64,000 bases of DNA, taken from Streptosporangium roseum DSM 43021. GTDB taxonomy: Bacteria > Actinomycetota > Actinomycetes > Streptosporangiales > Streptosporangiaceae. Both the position numbers and the translations under genes were made by a program. Shown here piece after piece: positions 7,971 to 19,102 of the stretch. The stretch is taken from contig NC_013595.1 in NCBI RefSeq assembly GCF_000024865.1, forward strand, positions 4,278,001-4,342,000. The letters run 5' to 3'. The notes beneath the pieces are model-generated. The model was not told the DNA's origin. It saw nothing but the letters and a program-made list of their open reading frames with translations, and did no database searches. The first letter of the stretch is position 1, and each line of letters begins with the position of its first letter.

Positions 7971-8543
7971 ATGCGAAAGCTTGTGTACTACATCGGTGTC
8001 TCGCTTGACGGCTACATCGCCGGCCCCAACGCCGAGTTCGACTTCTATCCCGTGTCGGACCAGATGGCCGCCTGGATCAACGCCCGTTATCCCGAGACGC
8101 TCCCCACTCACATCCGCGGGCTCGTGGGCCTCGACGGCGTCCCCAACAAGGTCTTCGACACGCTCGTGATGGGCCGCGGCACCTTCGAGCCGGCCCTGGC
8201 CGTCCCCACCACGAGCCCCTACGCCCATCTGCGCCAGTACGTCGTCTCCAGCACGCTGAAGATCGACGACCCGACCGTGCGGGTGGAGACCGGTGACCCG
8301 GTCGAGCTCGTCCGGCGGCTGAAGGCCGAGGACACCGGTATGGACATCTACCTCTGCGGCGGCGGCAAGCTCGCCGCCTCCCTGCTCCCGGAGATCGACG
8401 AGATCATCCTCAAGAGCTACCCCGTGGTGGCGGGCGCCGGCATCCCGATGTTCTCGGGAGAGTTCAGCCCCACCCTGTTCACCCCCACCCGGCGCGAGTC
8501 CTTCGACAACGGCGCCCAGGTCACCTGGCTCGCCAGGGCGTAG
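7971..8543 (+). CDS. dihydrofolate reductase-like (RibD C-terminal domain) protein
   Basis: This 190-residue protein belongs to the RibD_C/DHFR-like fold family. It has the typical start MRKLVYYIGVSLDGYIAGP, the VMGRGTFEP strand-loop and the nucleotide-binding IYLCGGGKLAASLLPEIDE. Members are NADPH-dependent reductases of mostly unknown substrate; this is not the housekeeping folate enzyme. ATG at 7971 has AGGAG 9 nt upstream; a TTG at 7962 is less likely. It is divergent from and probably repressed by the adjacent TetR protein, so a small-molecule inducer and detoxification role is plausible. Confidence 0.88.
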   Translation: MRKLVYYIGVSLDGYIAGPNAEFDFYPVSDQMAAWINARYPETLPTHIRGLVGLDGVPNKVFDTLVMGRGTFEPALAVPTTSPYAHLRQYVVSSTLKIDDPTVRVETGDPVELVRRLKAEDTGMDIYLCGGGKLAASLLPEIDEIILKSYPVVAGAGIPMFSGEFSPTLFTPTRRESFDNGAQVTWLARA

Positions 8544-8593
8544 AACCACAAGATCACCTGATTCACCAGGGCCTAGAACCGCAAGGAGAAAGC

Positions 8594-8752
8594 ATGCATG
8601 TCAAACTCCCCGTCTCGATCACCCAGGCCAAGCCCGGCCACCAGGACCGCTCGCAGAGCCGCCGCGAACACCCGGCGCGCGACCTCAAGCCCATGGGCCG
8701 GACCAACCCCTCCCGCCGCCCGACCGCCGCACCCCGCCGCAGCGGGTACTGA
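8594..8752 (+). CDS. small basic protein of unknown function, 52 aa
   Basis: A short frame begins MHVKLPVSITQAKPGHQDRS and ends in a Pro/Arg-rich tail RRPTAAPRRSGY. AAGGAG lies 6 nt before the ATG, and a strong hairpin follows. It starts 50 bp after the reductase gene on the same strand, so it may be co-transcribed under the TetR operator. I recognise no family. Overlapping frames on both strands cover the same bases; this frame is preferred because of its ribosome-binding site and fit to the hairpin. Confidence 0.5.
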   Translation: MHVKLPVSITQAKPGHQDRSQSRREHPARDLKPMGRTNPSRRPTAAPRRSGY

Positions 8753-8769
8753 GCGGGCCGGTACGGCCC

Positions 8770-8799
8770 GGCCGTGCGGGGGTTCACCCCGCACCGGCC
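8770..8799 (+). terminator. hairpin terminator after small ORF
   Basis: GTGCGGGG (8774-8781) and CCCCGCAC (8787-8794) form a perfect 8-bp stem with a 5-nt loop, flanked by further pairable GGCC/GGCC. There is no T-tract, as is usual in GC-rich actinomycetes. It lies 22 bp after the stop at 8752. Confidence 0.55.
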
Positions 8800-8872
8800 G
8801 TGCCGCACCTGCGGACGCGGGCGTAGCGGACCAGGGCCGCCACGTCGGCGGCCTCGGCCGGTACCGGGGGCG

Positions 8873-8903
8873 ACCTGACGGCCGGGTTCCACGGCCGTCA
8901 GGT
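8873..8903. terminator. strong bidirectional-type hairpin
   Basis: ACCTGACGGCCG (8873-8884) and CGGCCGTCAGGT (8892-8903) form a perfect 12-bp stem with a 7-nt loop. It lies between the TetR-linked unit and the Rieske promoter and insulates the two. Confidence 0.6.
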
Positions 8904-9005
8904 CTGTTCGGAGCCGTAGCCGTCCAACGGAGGGAACGCGCAGAGATCATGGGGGATCCGGTGCCCATGTCGACTCTTGACAGGGGAATTCCGTGCGCTC
9001 ACGCT

Positions 9006-9027
9006 GTTGCGTATAGCGCTTAGCGTT
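9006..9027 (+). promoter_or_regulatory. candidate IclR-type site upstream of the Rieske operon
   Basis: GTTGCGTATAGCGC (9006-9019) resembles elements in front of the IclR/betA genes (13504-13529) and the dimethylglycine oxidase gene (15326-15361). A TTGACA hexamer lies about 30 bp upstream. Shared GTTGCG...GCGC spacing within one catabolic cluster suggests common control; this is inference from three sites. Confidence 0.4.
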
Positions 9028-9055
9028 CCTTCCTGTAAAACCAGAGGTGGGTGCG

Positions 9056-9160
9056 ATGATCCCCGTGCGCCCTCTTGCCGCCCTTCTGCGAGGCGAGGCC
9101 CACCGGCTGGTGGCTGAGGACGGCACCCTCTATGTCGTCCCGCCGGAGGAGGCGCCGTGA
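9056..9160 (+). CDS. 34-codon leader ORF overlapping the Rieske gene
   Basis: ATG at 9056 is preceded by AGAGGTGGG and opens a frame of 34 codons (MIPVRPLAALLRGEAHRLVA, then EDGTLYVVPPEEAP). Its TGA overlaps the GTG start of the Rieske gene (GTGA, 9157-9160). The last codons also supply the GGAGGAGG ribosome-binding site of that gene. It could be a translationally coupled small protein or only a leader peptide. No family is recognised and no amino-acid run suggests attenuation. Confidence 0.5.
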   Translation: MIPVRPLAALLRGEAHRLVAEDGTLYVVPPEEAP

Positions 9161-10281
9161 CCGCCCTGCCGCCCAGCCTGATCTCCACCCTGCCCGGCGG
9201 CTACTACGCCGACGAGGGCGTCTTCGCCCTGGAACAGGCGGAGATCTTCGAGTCGATGTGGTTCTGCGCCGTCCGCGCCGCCGAGCTGGACAGGCCCGGC
9301 GCCTTCAGGACGGTTCAGGTGGGGCGGGAGAGCGTCCTGCTCACCCGGAGCCGGGACGGCTCGATCCGCGCCTTCCTCAACGTGTGCCGCCACCGGGGCT
9401 CCCGGCTCCGCACCGAGGAGTCGGGCCAGGTGAAGAATGCCTTCTCGTGTCCCTACCACGCCTGGACCTACGACCTGGAAGGCAGGCTGATCGCCGCTCC
9501 GAACCTCACCAGGATGCCCGGCCTCGACCGGTCCGGGTACGGGCTGGTGAACGTCCACGTGCGGGAGTGGCTCGGCTACGCGTGGGTGTGCCTGGCCGAC
9601 GACCCCCCGTCGTTCGAGGCGGACGTGGTCGGCGAGGTGGTGACCCGGCTGGGCGCCGAGGAGCCGATCAGGAACTACGGCATCGACGAGCTCGCCGTGG
9701 GCCGCAGGATCGTCTACGACGTGAAGGCGAACTGGAAGCTCGTCGTCGAGAACTTCATGGAGTGCTACCACTGCGCCACCATCCACCCCGAGCTCACCGA
9801 GGTGCTCCCGGAGTTCGCCGACGGCTACGCGGCGCAGTCCTTCGTAGGGCACGGGGCGGAGTTCGGCGAGGAGGTCCGGGGCTTCACGGTCGACGGGTCC
9901 GAGGGCGTGGACCGGATCCCGGGGGTGAGCGAGGACCAGGACCGCCGCTACTACGCGATCACCGTCAAGCCGCAGGTCTTCATCAACCTGGTGCCCGACC
10001 ATGTGATCATCCACCGGATGTTCCCCCTGGCGGCCGGCCGGACGATCGTCGAGTGCGACTGGCTGTTCCGCGAGGACGTCGTCGGGCGGGGCACGGACCT
10101 CGGCCCGTCGGTCGAGCTCTTCCACCGGGTCAACCTGCAGGACTTCGACGCCTGCGAGAGGTGCCAGCCGGCGATGGGCTCCCGGGCCTACGCCCGGGGC
10201 GGCGTCCTGGTGCCGAGCGAGCACCACATCGGGGAGTTCCACGCCTGGGTGCTCGGCAGGCTGGGGGCGGCGTCGGCGTAG
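9157..10281 (+). CDS. Rieske non-heme iron oxygenase, probable glycine betaine demethylase
   Basis: This 374-residue protein is a Rieske oxygenase alpha subunit. The Rieske cluster ligands are Cys77/His79 (CRHRGS) and Cys98/His101 (CPYHAW). The mononuclear iron site is ENFMECYHCATIHPEL (His205, His210), with a carboxylate expected near Asp329/Asp331 (LQDFDACE). GbcA-type enzymes remove a methyl group from glycine betaine, releasing formaldehyde. The choline, dimethylglycine and sarcosine oxidation genes around it point to that substrate, but sequence alone cannot exclude another N-methyl or quaternary amine. The GbcB-type reductase needed to supply electrons is not in the window. The start is GTG with GGAGGAGG upstream. 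Confidence 0.8.
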   Translation: MTALPPSLISTLPGGYYADEGVFALEQAEIFESMWFCAVRAAELDRPGAFRTVQVGRESVLLTRSRDGSIRAFLNVCRHRGSRLRTEESGQVKNAFSCPYHAWTYDLEGRLIAAPNLTRMPGLDRSGYGLVNVHVREWLGYAWVCLADDPPSFEADVVGEVVTRLGAEEPIRNYGIDELAVGRRIVYDVKANWKLVVENFMECYHCATIHPELTEVLPEFADGYAAQSFVGHGAEFGEEVRGFTVDGSEGVDRIPGVSEDQDRRYYAITVKPQVFINLVPDHVIIHRMFPLAAGRTIVECDWLFREDVVGRGTDLGPSVELFHRVNLQDFDACERCQPAMGSRAYARGGVLVPSEHHIGEFHAWVLGRLGAASA

Positions 10282-10396
10282 ATTGGGTGTCCGGCGGGCC
10301 GAGGGCGGCGCCCGCGTGGCCGGATATCCGGCGGAGGGCCGGACCACCCGGCGGAGAACCGGGATCCGGAAGGAAACCGGAGGAAGAGGTGCCGGG

Positions 10397-12656
<2,260 letters not shown>

Positions 12657-12685
<29 letters not shown>

Positions 12686-13448
12686 TGTCCCGCGCCCCGG
12701 CGACGAGGACCGGGGCGAGGTCGTGCAGCCGCTCCTCGCCGAGGCGGTAGGCCGGACCCGAGGCGCTGACCGCGGCGACGACCTCGCCGTCGTGGGAGCG
12801 GATGGGGGCCGCGACGGCGTTCAGCCCGATCTCGTACTCCTCCAGGGTGACCGCGTAGCCCCTGCGCCGGGCCTCGTCCAGCTGCTCTTCGAGAGCGGGG
12901 ACCGAGGTGATCGTGCCGGGGGTGTAGCGCTCGAAGCCGGCGGCGTCGAGCAGCCGCGCCCGGTGGCGGGCGTCGAGGTGGGCCAGCAGCACCTTCCCGC
13001 TCGACGTAGCGTGCAGCGGGGTGAGCTGGCCGACCCAGTTCTGGGTGGTGACCGCCGCCGGCCCGCGCACCTGGTCCAGGTTCACCGCGTAGTGGGAGCG
13101 CAGGACGGCGATGTTGACCGTCTCGCCGATCTCCTCGGCCAGCCGCCGGCATACGGGGCGGCTCTGCTGGGTGAGGTCCAGCCGGGCGGCCACGCCGCCC
13201 GCGAGGCGGACCATTCCGAAGCTGAGCCGGTATTTCCCCCGGTCCTCGGCCTGCTCGACCAGCCCCCGGGACTCCAGCGCGCCGAGCAGCCGGAAGGCGG
13301 TCGACTTGTGGACGCCGATCTCCACGGCGACCTCGCTGACACCGGCCTCCTGACGCTGGGAAAGGATCTCCAGGATGCTGATGGCCCGGTCGACCGACTG
13401 CACCCCGCCGGTGCCGTCAGCCCGGTGGCTGGAGGAATCGTTGCCCAT
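12657..13448 (-). CDS. IclR-family transcriptional regulator
   Basis: This 263-residue regulator has a winged helix at the N-terminus (VQSVDRAISILEILSQRQ, then VHKSTAFRLLGALESRGLV) and the IclR effector domain (PLHATSSGKVLLAHL, AAPIRSHDGEVVAAVSASGP). It lies inside the choline/betaine cluster, divergent from the choline dehydrogenase gene and convergent with the FdhF gene, so it most likely controls the pathway. An inverted repeat at 13514-13529 lies between the divergent starts. The ligand could be choline, betaine or sarcosine. Confidence 0.9.
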
Positions 13449-13503
13449 AGCGGGACTGTAGGCGCTGTGAGGAACGCGCGTCCAACGCGCCCGCCCGATC
13501 TCC

Positions 13504-13529
13504 GTTGCGGATGGTGCAATGAATTGCGC
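13504..13529. promoter_or_regulatory. inverted repeat between iclR and betA, candidate IclR operator
   Basis: GTGCAAT-GA-ATTGCGC (13514-13529) is an inverted repeat with 6 of 7 matching arms, preceded by GTTGCGG at 13504. It lies midway in the 133-bp divergent intergenic region and therefore can control both genes. Similar half-sites occur near 9006 and 15326. Confidence 0.5.
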
Positions 13530-13581
13530 TATTCAGTACGATTGTTGATCTTACCCTCTGCTTTTGCGAGACGAGGCAGAC

Positions 13582-15222
13582 ATGTACGACTTCGTCATCG
13601 TTGGGGGCGGATCGGCCGGAAGCGCTCTGGCGAACCGGTTGTCCGCCGACCCCGCCAACCGGGTGCTGGTGCTGGAGGCCGGCCGCCCGGACTACCCCTG
13701 GGACGTCTTCATCCACATGCCCGCCGCGCTGACCTTCCCCATCGGCAGCCGGTTCTACGACTGGAAGTACGAGTCCGAGCCCGAGCCGCACATGAACGGC
13801 CGCCGGATCTACCACGCCCGCGGCAAGGTCCTGGGCGGTTCCAGCAGCATCAACGGCATGATCTTCCAGCGGGGCAATCCCCTGGACTACGAGCGCTGGG
13901 CCGCCGACCCGGGCATGGAGACCTGGGACTTCGCCCACTGCCTGCCCTATTTCAAGCGGATGGAGAACTGCCTCGCCGCGGACCCGGACGATCCCCTGCG
14001 AGGACACGACGGGCCTCTGGTGCTTGAGCGCGGGCCGGTGCGCAACCCGCTGTTCGCGGCGTTCTTCGAGGCGGCGCAGCAGGCCGGCTACCCGCTGACC
14101 GACGACGTCAACGGATACCGCCAGGAGGGCTTCGCCCGTTTCGACCGCACCATCCGCCGGGGGCGCCGGCTCTCCGCCGCGCGGGCCTACCTGCATCCCG
14201 TCAGGAGACGCCCCAACCTGGAGATCAGGACCCGGGCGTTCGTCACGAGGATCCTCTTCGAGGGGGGACGCGCCGTCGGCGTCGAGTACAACGGCCGGAC
14301 GGTCCGCGCGGGCGAGGTCGTCCTCTGCGGCGGCGCGATCAACTCCCCGCAGCTGCTCCAGCTCTCCGGTGTGGGCGACGCCGCCGAACTGGGCGCCCTC
14401 GGCGTCGACGTCGTGCACGACCTGCCGGGGGTGGGGGAGAACCTGCAGGACCATCTGGAGGTCTACATCCAGTACGGCTGCAGGCGGCCGGTGTCGATGC
14501 AGCCCGCGATGAAGTGGCGCAACCGGCCGTGGATAGGCGCGCAATGGCTGTTCCTGCGCAGCGGGCCCGGAGCGACCAACCACTTCGAGGCGGGCGGTTT
14601 CGTTCGCGGCAACGACGACGTCGACTACCCCAACCTGATGTTCCACTTCCTGCCCGTCGCCGTCCGCTACGACGGGTCCGCGCCCGTCGGCGGGCACGGC
14701 TACCAGGTGCACATCGGGCCGATGTACTCCGACGCGCGCGGCTCGGTGAAGATCAGGAGCACCGATCCCCGGGTCCATCCGGCGCTGCGGTTCAACTACC
14801 TGTCCACCGCGCGGGACCGGCGGGAGTGGGTGGAGGCGGTCCGGGTCGCCCGCGACGTCCTGACCCAGCGGGCGATGGACGAGTTCAACGCGGGGGAGCT
14901 GTCGCCCGGACCGGAGGTCCGGACCGACCAGGAGATCCTGGACTGGGTGGCCAAGGACGGCGAGACCGCGCTGCACCCCTCCTGCACCGCCCGGATGGGC
15001 GTCGACGACCTCGCCGTCGTCGATCCCCTCTCCATGAGGGTCCACGGCCTCGACGGGCTCCGCGTCGTGGACGCCTCGGTCATGCCGTACGTGACCAACG
15101 GCAACATCTACGCGCCGGTCATGATGGTCGCGGAGAAGGCGGCGGACCTCATCCTGGGCGACACGCCGATGGCGGCCGAACCCGCCGGCTTCTACCGGCA
15201 CCGCGGGGGCGCGGACGGCTGA
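13582..15222 (+). CDS. betA: GMC oxidoreductase, choline dehydrogenase
   Basis: This 546-residue flavoprotein oxidises choline towards betaine aldehyde and betaine. It has an N-terminal FAD dinucleotide fold (YDFVIVGGGSAGSALANRL), the GMC signatures GKVLGGSSSINGMIFQRGN and CGGAINSPQLLQLSGVG, and the catalytic His region LHPSCTARMG. The C-terminus has GLRVVDASVMPYVTNGN, common to choline dehydrogenases. The length matches BetA (about 550). ATG 13582 is chosen because FAD folds begin at the N-terminus; a TTG at 13564 is possible. Betaine aldehyde dehydrogenase is not encoded nearby. Related alcohols cannot be excluded, but the context favours choline. Confidence 0.87.
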   Translation: MYDFVIVGGGSAGSALANRLSADPANRVLVLEAGRPDYPWDVFIHMPAALTFPIGSRFYDWKYESEPEPHMNGRRIYHARGKVLGGSSSINGMIFQRGNPLDYERWAADPGMETWDFAHCLPYFKRMENCLAADPDDPLRGHDGPLVLERGPVRNPLFAAFFEAAQQAGYPLTDDVNGYRQEGFARFDRTIRRGRRLSAARAYLHPVRRRPNLEIRTRAFVTRILFEGGRAVGVEYNGRTVRAGEVVLCGGAINSPQLLQLSGVGDAAELGALGVDVVHDLPGVGENLQDHLEVYIQYGCRRPVSMQPAMKWRNRPWIGAQWLFLRSGPGATNHFEAGGFVRGNDDVDYPNLMFHFLPVAVRYDGSAPVGGHGYQVHIGPMYSDARGSVKIRSTDPRVHPALRFNYLSTARDRREWVEAVRVARDVLTQRAMDEFNAGELSPGPEVRTDQEILDWVAKDGETALHPSCTARMGVDDLAVVDPLSMRVHGLDGLRVVDASVMPYVTNGNIYAPVMMVAEKAADLILGDTPMAAEPAGFYRHRGGADG

Positions 15223-15325
15223 CCGTACGGCCCGCCCCTGGCGGCCTCCCGCCGGGGCGCGGCCGGCCGGCCCTCCGGCGGCCGCCCGATCCGTCCTTGA
15301 CCGTACGGCCCGCAGGGGAGAACCT

Positions 15326-15361
15326 GTTGCGGGAAGCGCACTACGTTTCGAAGTGCGCAAC
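15326..15361 (+). promoter_or_regulatory. palindromic element upstream of the dimethylglycine oxidase gene
   Basis: Inverted arms GCGCACT (15336-15342) and AGTGCGC (15352-15358) lie inside a larger symmetry of GTTGCG (15326-15331) and GCGCAAC (15355-15361). The element ends just before the GGAGG ribosome-binding site, so a bound protein would block the promoter or the initiation region. It is related to the elements at 9006 and 13504. Confidence 0.5.
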
Positions 15362-15374
15362 GGCGGAGGTGGGT

Positions 15375-17801
15375 ATGGCAGGCCGTCGCGTCGTCGTCGT
15401 CGGAGCCGGAGTCGTCGGCGCGGCCCTCGCGGACGAGCTCTCCGCGAGGGGCTGGGACGACATCACCGTCGTCGACCAGGGCGCCGTGCCGTCCACGGGG
15501 GGATCCTCCTCCCACGCCCCCGGGCTGGTGTTCCAGACGAACCCGTCCAAGACCATGACGGAGCTGGCCCGCTACACCGTCGAGAAGTTCGTGTCACTCG
15601 GCTGCTTCCTCCAGGTGGGCGGCCTGGAGGTGGCCACCACGCCCGAACGGCTCGCCGAACTGCGCCGCCGCCACGGCTGGGCCGTGGCCTGGGGGCTCCA
15701 GGCGCACCTGCTCACGCCCGGAGAGTGCCTGGAGCGGCACTCCCTGCTGGACCCCGGCCGGGTGCTGGGCGGCCTCTTCCTCCCCGGCGACGGCCTGGCG
15801 CAGACGGTGCGCGCCGTCGAGGCCCAGCTCCGCCTCGCCCGGGAACGCGGCGTGCGCGTGCTGGACCGGCACGAGGTGCTGGACATCCGCGTCGAGGACG
15901 GCCGGGTCGCCGCCGTCGTCACCGACCGGGGAGAGATCCCGGCCGACCTCGTGGTCTGCTGCGCGGGCATCTGGGGCCCGAAGATCGCGGGCATGGTGGG
16001 GATGCCCCTCCCGCTGACCCCGCTGGCGCACCAGCTCGCCTGGACCGGACCCGTCCCCGCGCTGCGCGGGCAGACCGAGGAGGCCGTCCGGCCGATACTG
16101 CGCCACCAGGACGCCGACCTGTACTACCGGGAGCACTTCGAGCGGATCGGCATCGGCTACTACGGGCACCGCCCGATGCCGGTCCGCCCCGACGAGATCC
16201 TCCCGGTCGGCGTGGCGGAGGTGATGCCGTCGGTGATGCCGTTCACCGGCGACGACTTCGCCCCGGCGTGGACCGAGACCCGCTCGCTGCTGCCCGCGAC
16301 GCGGGAGGCCGAGATGGCGGAGGGCGTCAACGGCCTCTTCTCCTTCACCACCGACAACATGCCCCTGCTCGGCGAGTCGCCCGAGGTCGGGGGCTTCTGG
16401 GTGGCCGAGGCCGTGTGGGTGACGCATTCGGCGGGCGTGGGCCGGGCCATGGCCGAGTGGCTGGCCGACGGCCACTGCTCCTCCTTCGACCTGCACGAGT
16501 GCGACGTCAACCGGTTCGAGCCCCACCAGCTCGCCCCGGAGTACGTCCTGACCCGCGGCTGCCAGAACTTCGCCGAGGTCTACGACATCATCCACCCGCT
16601 GCAACCGCCGGAGAACCTGCGCCCGATCCGCACCAGCCCCTTCCACTCCCGGCAGCGCGAGCTCGGCGCGTTCTTCCTGGAGGCCGGCGGCTGGGAGCGC
16701 CCCCAGTGGTACGGCGCCAACGCCGCGCCGGCCGGAGGCCGGGACGTCCCCCGGCCGGACGAGTGGGCCGCCCGCTACTGGTCGCCGATCGTCGCCGCCG
16801 AGGCACGGGCCTCGCGGGAGTCAGTCGCGCTGTACGACATGAGCGCGCTCAAGCGGATCGAGGTCGGCGGCCGGGGAGCCGCCGCCTTCCTGCGGCGGAT
16901 CTCGACCGGAGACGTCGGCAGGCCCGTCGGCTCGGTGACCTACTGCCTGCTGCTGAACGCCGACGGCGGCATCCGCGGCGACATCACCGTCGCCCGGCTC
17001 GGCCCGGACCTGTTCCAGATCGGCGCCAACGGCAACCTCGACCTCGACTGGCTCCACCGCCATCTCCCCGCCGACGGCTCGGTCGTGATCCGGGACATCA
17101 CGGCGGGCACCTGCTGCGTCGGCGTCTGGGGCCCCCGGGCCCGTGACCTGATGGTCCCGCTGGCCGGCCCGGACTTCTCCCGGGACGGCTTCCGCTACTT
17201 CCGCGGCAAGCGCGGCCACGTCGGCACGGTGCCCGTCACCGCGCTGCGGCTCTCCTACATCGGCGAGCTCGGCTGGGAGCTCTACACGACGGCCGACCTC
17301 GGCGCGAAGCTGTGGGACACCCTCTGGGAGGAGGGCCTGCGGCACGGGGTCATCGCCGGCGGCCGAGGCGCCTTCGACAGCCTCCGGCTGGAGAAGGGCT
17401 ACCGCTCCTTCGGCACCGACATGACCTACGAGCACGACCCCTACGAGGCCGGACTCGGCTCCGCCGTACGGAAGGCGGGCACGGGCGACTTCATCGGCCG
17501 CGAGGCCCTCCAGGAGCGCCGGGCCTCGGTGCGGCGCCGGCTGACCTGCCTGACGATCGACGGCCCCGACGCCGTCGTCATGGGCAAGGAGCCCGTCTAC
17601 GACGGCGGGAAGTGCGTCGGATACGTCACCAGCGCCGCCTACGGACACACGATCGGCAGGGGCGTCGCCTACGCCTGGCTGCCGGCCGCGCTCTCCGTCC
17701 CCGGACAGACCCTCCACATCGGCTACTTCGACCGGCGGATCGCCGCCGCCGTCGCCGGGGAACCGCTCTACGACCCGGCGATGGAGCGGCTGCGCGGCTA
17801 G
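15375..17801 (+). CDS. FAD/folate oxidoreductase, dimethylglycine oxidase-like
   Basis: This 808-residue two-domain enzyme has an N-terminal FAD domain (RVVVVGAGVVGAALADEL) and a C-terminal GcvT-like tetrahydrofolate domain. The motif STGGSSSHAPGLVFQ contains the His that carries covalent FAD in dimethylglycine oxidase. The folate half has YDMSALKRIEV and LRLSYIGELGWELYTT. The family demethylates dimethylglycine to sarcosine and passes the methyl as methylene-THF. Length is close to the known enzyme of about 830. ATG 15375 has GGAGGTGGG in front. The sarcosine oxidase genes follow directly, supporting the substrate. Confidence 0.87.
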   Translation: MAGRRVVVVGAGVVGAALADELSARGWDDITVVDQGAVPSTGGSSSHAPGLVFQTNPSKTMTELARYTVEKFVSLGCFLQVGGLEVATTPERLAELRRRHGWAVAWGLQAHLLTPGECLERHSLLDPGRVLGGLFLPGDGLAQTVRAVEAQLRLARERGVRVLDRHEVLDIRVEDGRVAAVVTDRGEIPADLVVCCAGIWGPKIAGMVGMPLPLTPLAHQLAWTGPVPALRGQTEEAVRPILRHQDADLYYREHFERIGIGYYGHRPMPVRPDEILPVGVAEVMPSVMPFTGDDFAPAWTETRSLLPATREAEMAEGVNGLFSFTTDNMPLLGESPEVGGFWVAEAVWVTHSAGVGRAMAEWLADGHCSSFDLHECDVNRFEPHQLAPEYVLTRGCQNFAEVYDIIHPLQPPENLRPIRTSPFHSRQRELGAFFLEAGGWERPQWYGANAAPAGGRDVPRPDEWAARYWSPIVAAEARASRESVALYDMSALKRIEVGGRGAAAFLRRISTGDVGRPVGSVTYCLLLNADGGIRGDITVARLGPDLFQIGANGNLDLDWLHRHLPADGSVVIRDITAGTCCVGVWGPRARDLMVPLAGPDFSRDGFRYFRGKRGHVGTVPVTALRLSYIGELGWELYTTADLGAKLWDTLWEEGLRHGVIAGGRGAFDSLRLEKGYRSFGTDMTYEHDPYEAGLGSAVRKAGTGDFIGREALQERRASVRRRLTCLTIDGPDAVVMGKEPVYDGGKCVGYVTSAAYGHTIGRGVAYAWLPAALSVPGQTLHIGYFDRRIAAAVAGEPLYDPAMERLRG

Positions 17802-17843
17802 GCGCGGGAGAGCACCCATGACCGCCTCACGGAAGGGATCGCG

Positions 17844-19070
17844 ATGAGCGTCCACGACGCCGGCCCGCCCGAGCACCCCGACCGGCTGTGGAACAGCCCC
17901 GAGCCGGCGGCCTCCTACGACGTGGTGATCGTCGGAGGGGGCGGCCACGGCCTGGCGACGGCCTACTACCTGGCCAGAGACCACGGGATCACCAACGTGG
18001 CCGTACTGGAGAGGGGCTGGCTGGCGGGCGGCAACATGGCCCGCAACACCGCCATCATCCGCTCCAACTACCTCCTGGACGAGAGCGCGGGCATCTACGA
18101 GCACTCGCTGAAACTGTGGGAGGGGCTGGAGGAGGATCTCGGCTACCCGATCCTGTTCAGCCGGCGCGGCGTGCTCAACCTCGCCCACAGCCTGCAGGAC
18201 GTCCGGGAGGGCGTGCGCCGGGTCAACGCCAACCGGCTCAACGGCGTCGACGCCGAGTGGCTGAGCCCCGAGGAGGTCAGGCGGGTCTGCCCGATCGTCG
18301 ACGTCTCCCAGGACGTGCGCTACCCGGTGCTGGGCGCGACCTACCAGCCCCGGGCCGGGATCGCCAAGCACGACAACGTCGCGTGGGGGTTCGCCCGCGC
18401 GGCCGCGGCGATGGGCGTCGACCTGATCGAGCACTGCGAGGTCACCGGGATCGACGTCGCCGGCGGGCGGGTGCGGGCCGTACGGACCACCCGGGGGCGC
18501 ATCGCGGCGGGCAGGGTCGCGATGTGCGCGGCCGGTCACTCCTCGGTCGTGGCCCGGATGGCGGGGCTGGACCTGCCGGTGCAGAGCCACCCCCTCCAGG
18601 CGCTGGTGTCGGAGCTGCTGGAACCCGTGCACCCGACGGTGGTCATGTCCAACGCCGTGCACGTCTACGTCAGCCAGGCGCACAAGGGCGAGCTGGTCAT
18701 GGGAGCGGGCATCGACGCCTGCAACTCCTACCGGCAGCGCGGCGCCTTCCACGTCATCGAGCGGCAGATGGCCGCGGCGCTGGAGCTGTTCCCCGTCTTC
18801 GCGCGGGCACACGTGCTGCGGACCTGGGGCGGGGTGGTGGACGTCACCCCCGACGCCTCCCCGGTCGTGGGGCTCACCCCGGTCGAGGACCTCTACGTCA
18901 ACTGCGGCTGGGGCACCGGCGGGTTCAAGGCCACGCCGGGGGTCGGATGGTGCTACGCGCACACGATCGCCCACGGCGAGCCGCACCCGCTCAACGCCCC
19001 CTTCTCCCTCGAACGATTCACCACCGGCGCGCTCGTGGACGAGCACGGCGCCGCCGCGGTGGCCCACTGA
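17844..19070 (+). CDS. soxB: sarcosine oxidase beta subunit
   Basis: This 408-residue flavoprotein is the catalytic subunit of heterotetrameric sarcosine oxidase. It has the FAD fold YDVVIVGGGGHGLATAYYL and TAIIRSNYL. GIAKHDNVAWGFARAA contains the His expected to bind FMN covalently. The C-terminal NCGWGTGGFKATPGVG is also diagnostic. GGAAGGGA precedes ATG 17844. It is followed by soxD, soxA and soxG in the standard order, all on the same strand. Confidence 0.95.
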   Translation: MSVHDAGPPEHPDRLWNSPEPAASYDVVIVGGGGHGLATAYYLARDHGITNVAVLERGWLAGGNMARNTAIIRSNYLLDESAGIYEHSLKLWEGLEEDLGYPILFSRRGVLNLAHSLQDVREGVRRVNANRLNGVDAEWLSPEEVRRVCPIVDVSQDVRYPVLGATYQPRAGIAKHDNVAWGFARAAAAMGVDLIEHCEVTGIDVAGGRVRAVRTTRGRIAAGRVAMCAAGHSSVVARMAGLDLPVQSHPLQALVSELLEPVHPTVVMSNAVHVYVSQAHKGELVMGAGIDACNSYRQRGAFHVIERQMAAALELFPVFARAHVLRTWGGVVDVTPDASPVVGLTPVEDLYVNCGWGTGGFKATPGVGWCYAHTIAHGEPHPLNAPFSLERFTTGALVDEHGAAAVAH

Positions 19071-19102
19071 AGCCGTGGCGGCGCACTGAAGGAGACCGAC
19101 CG

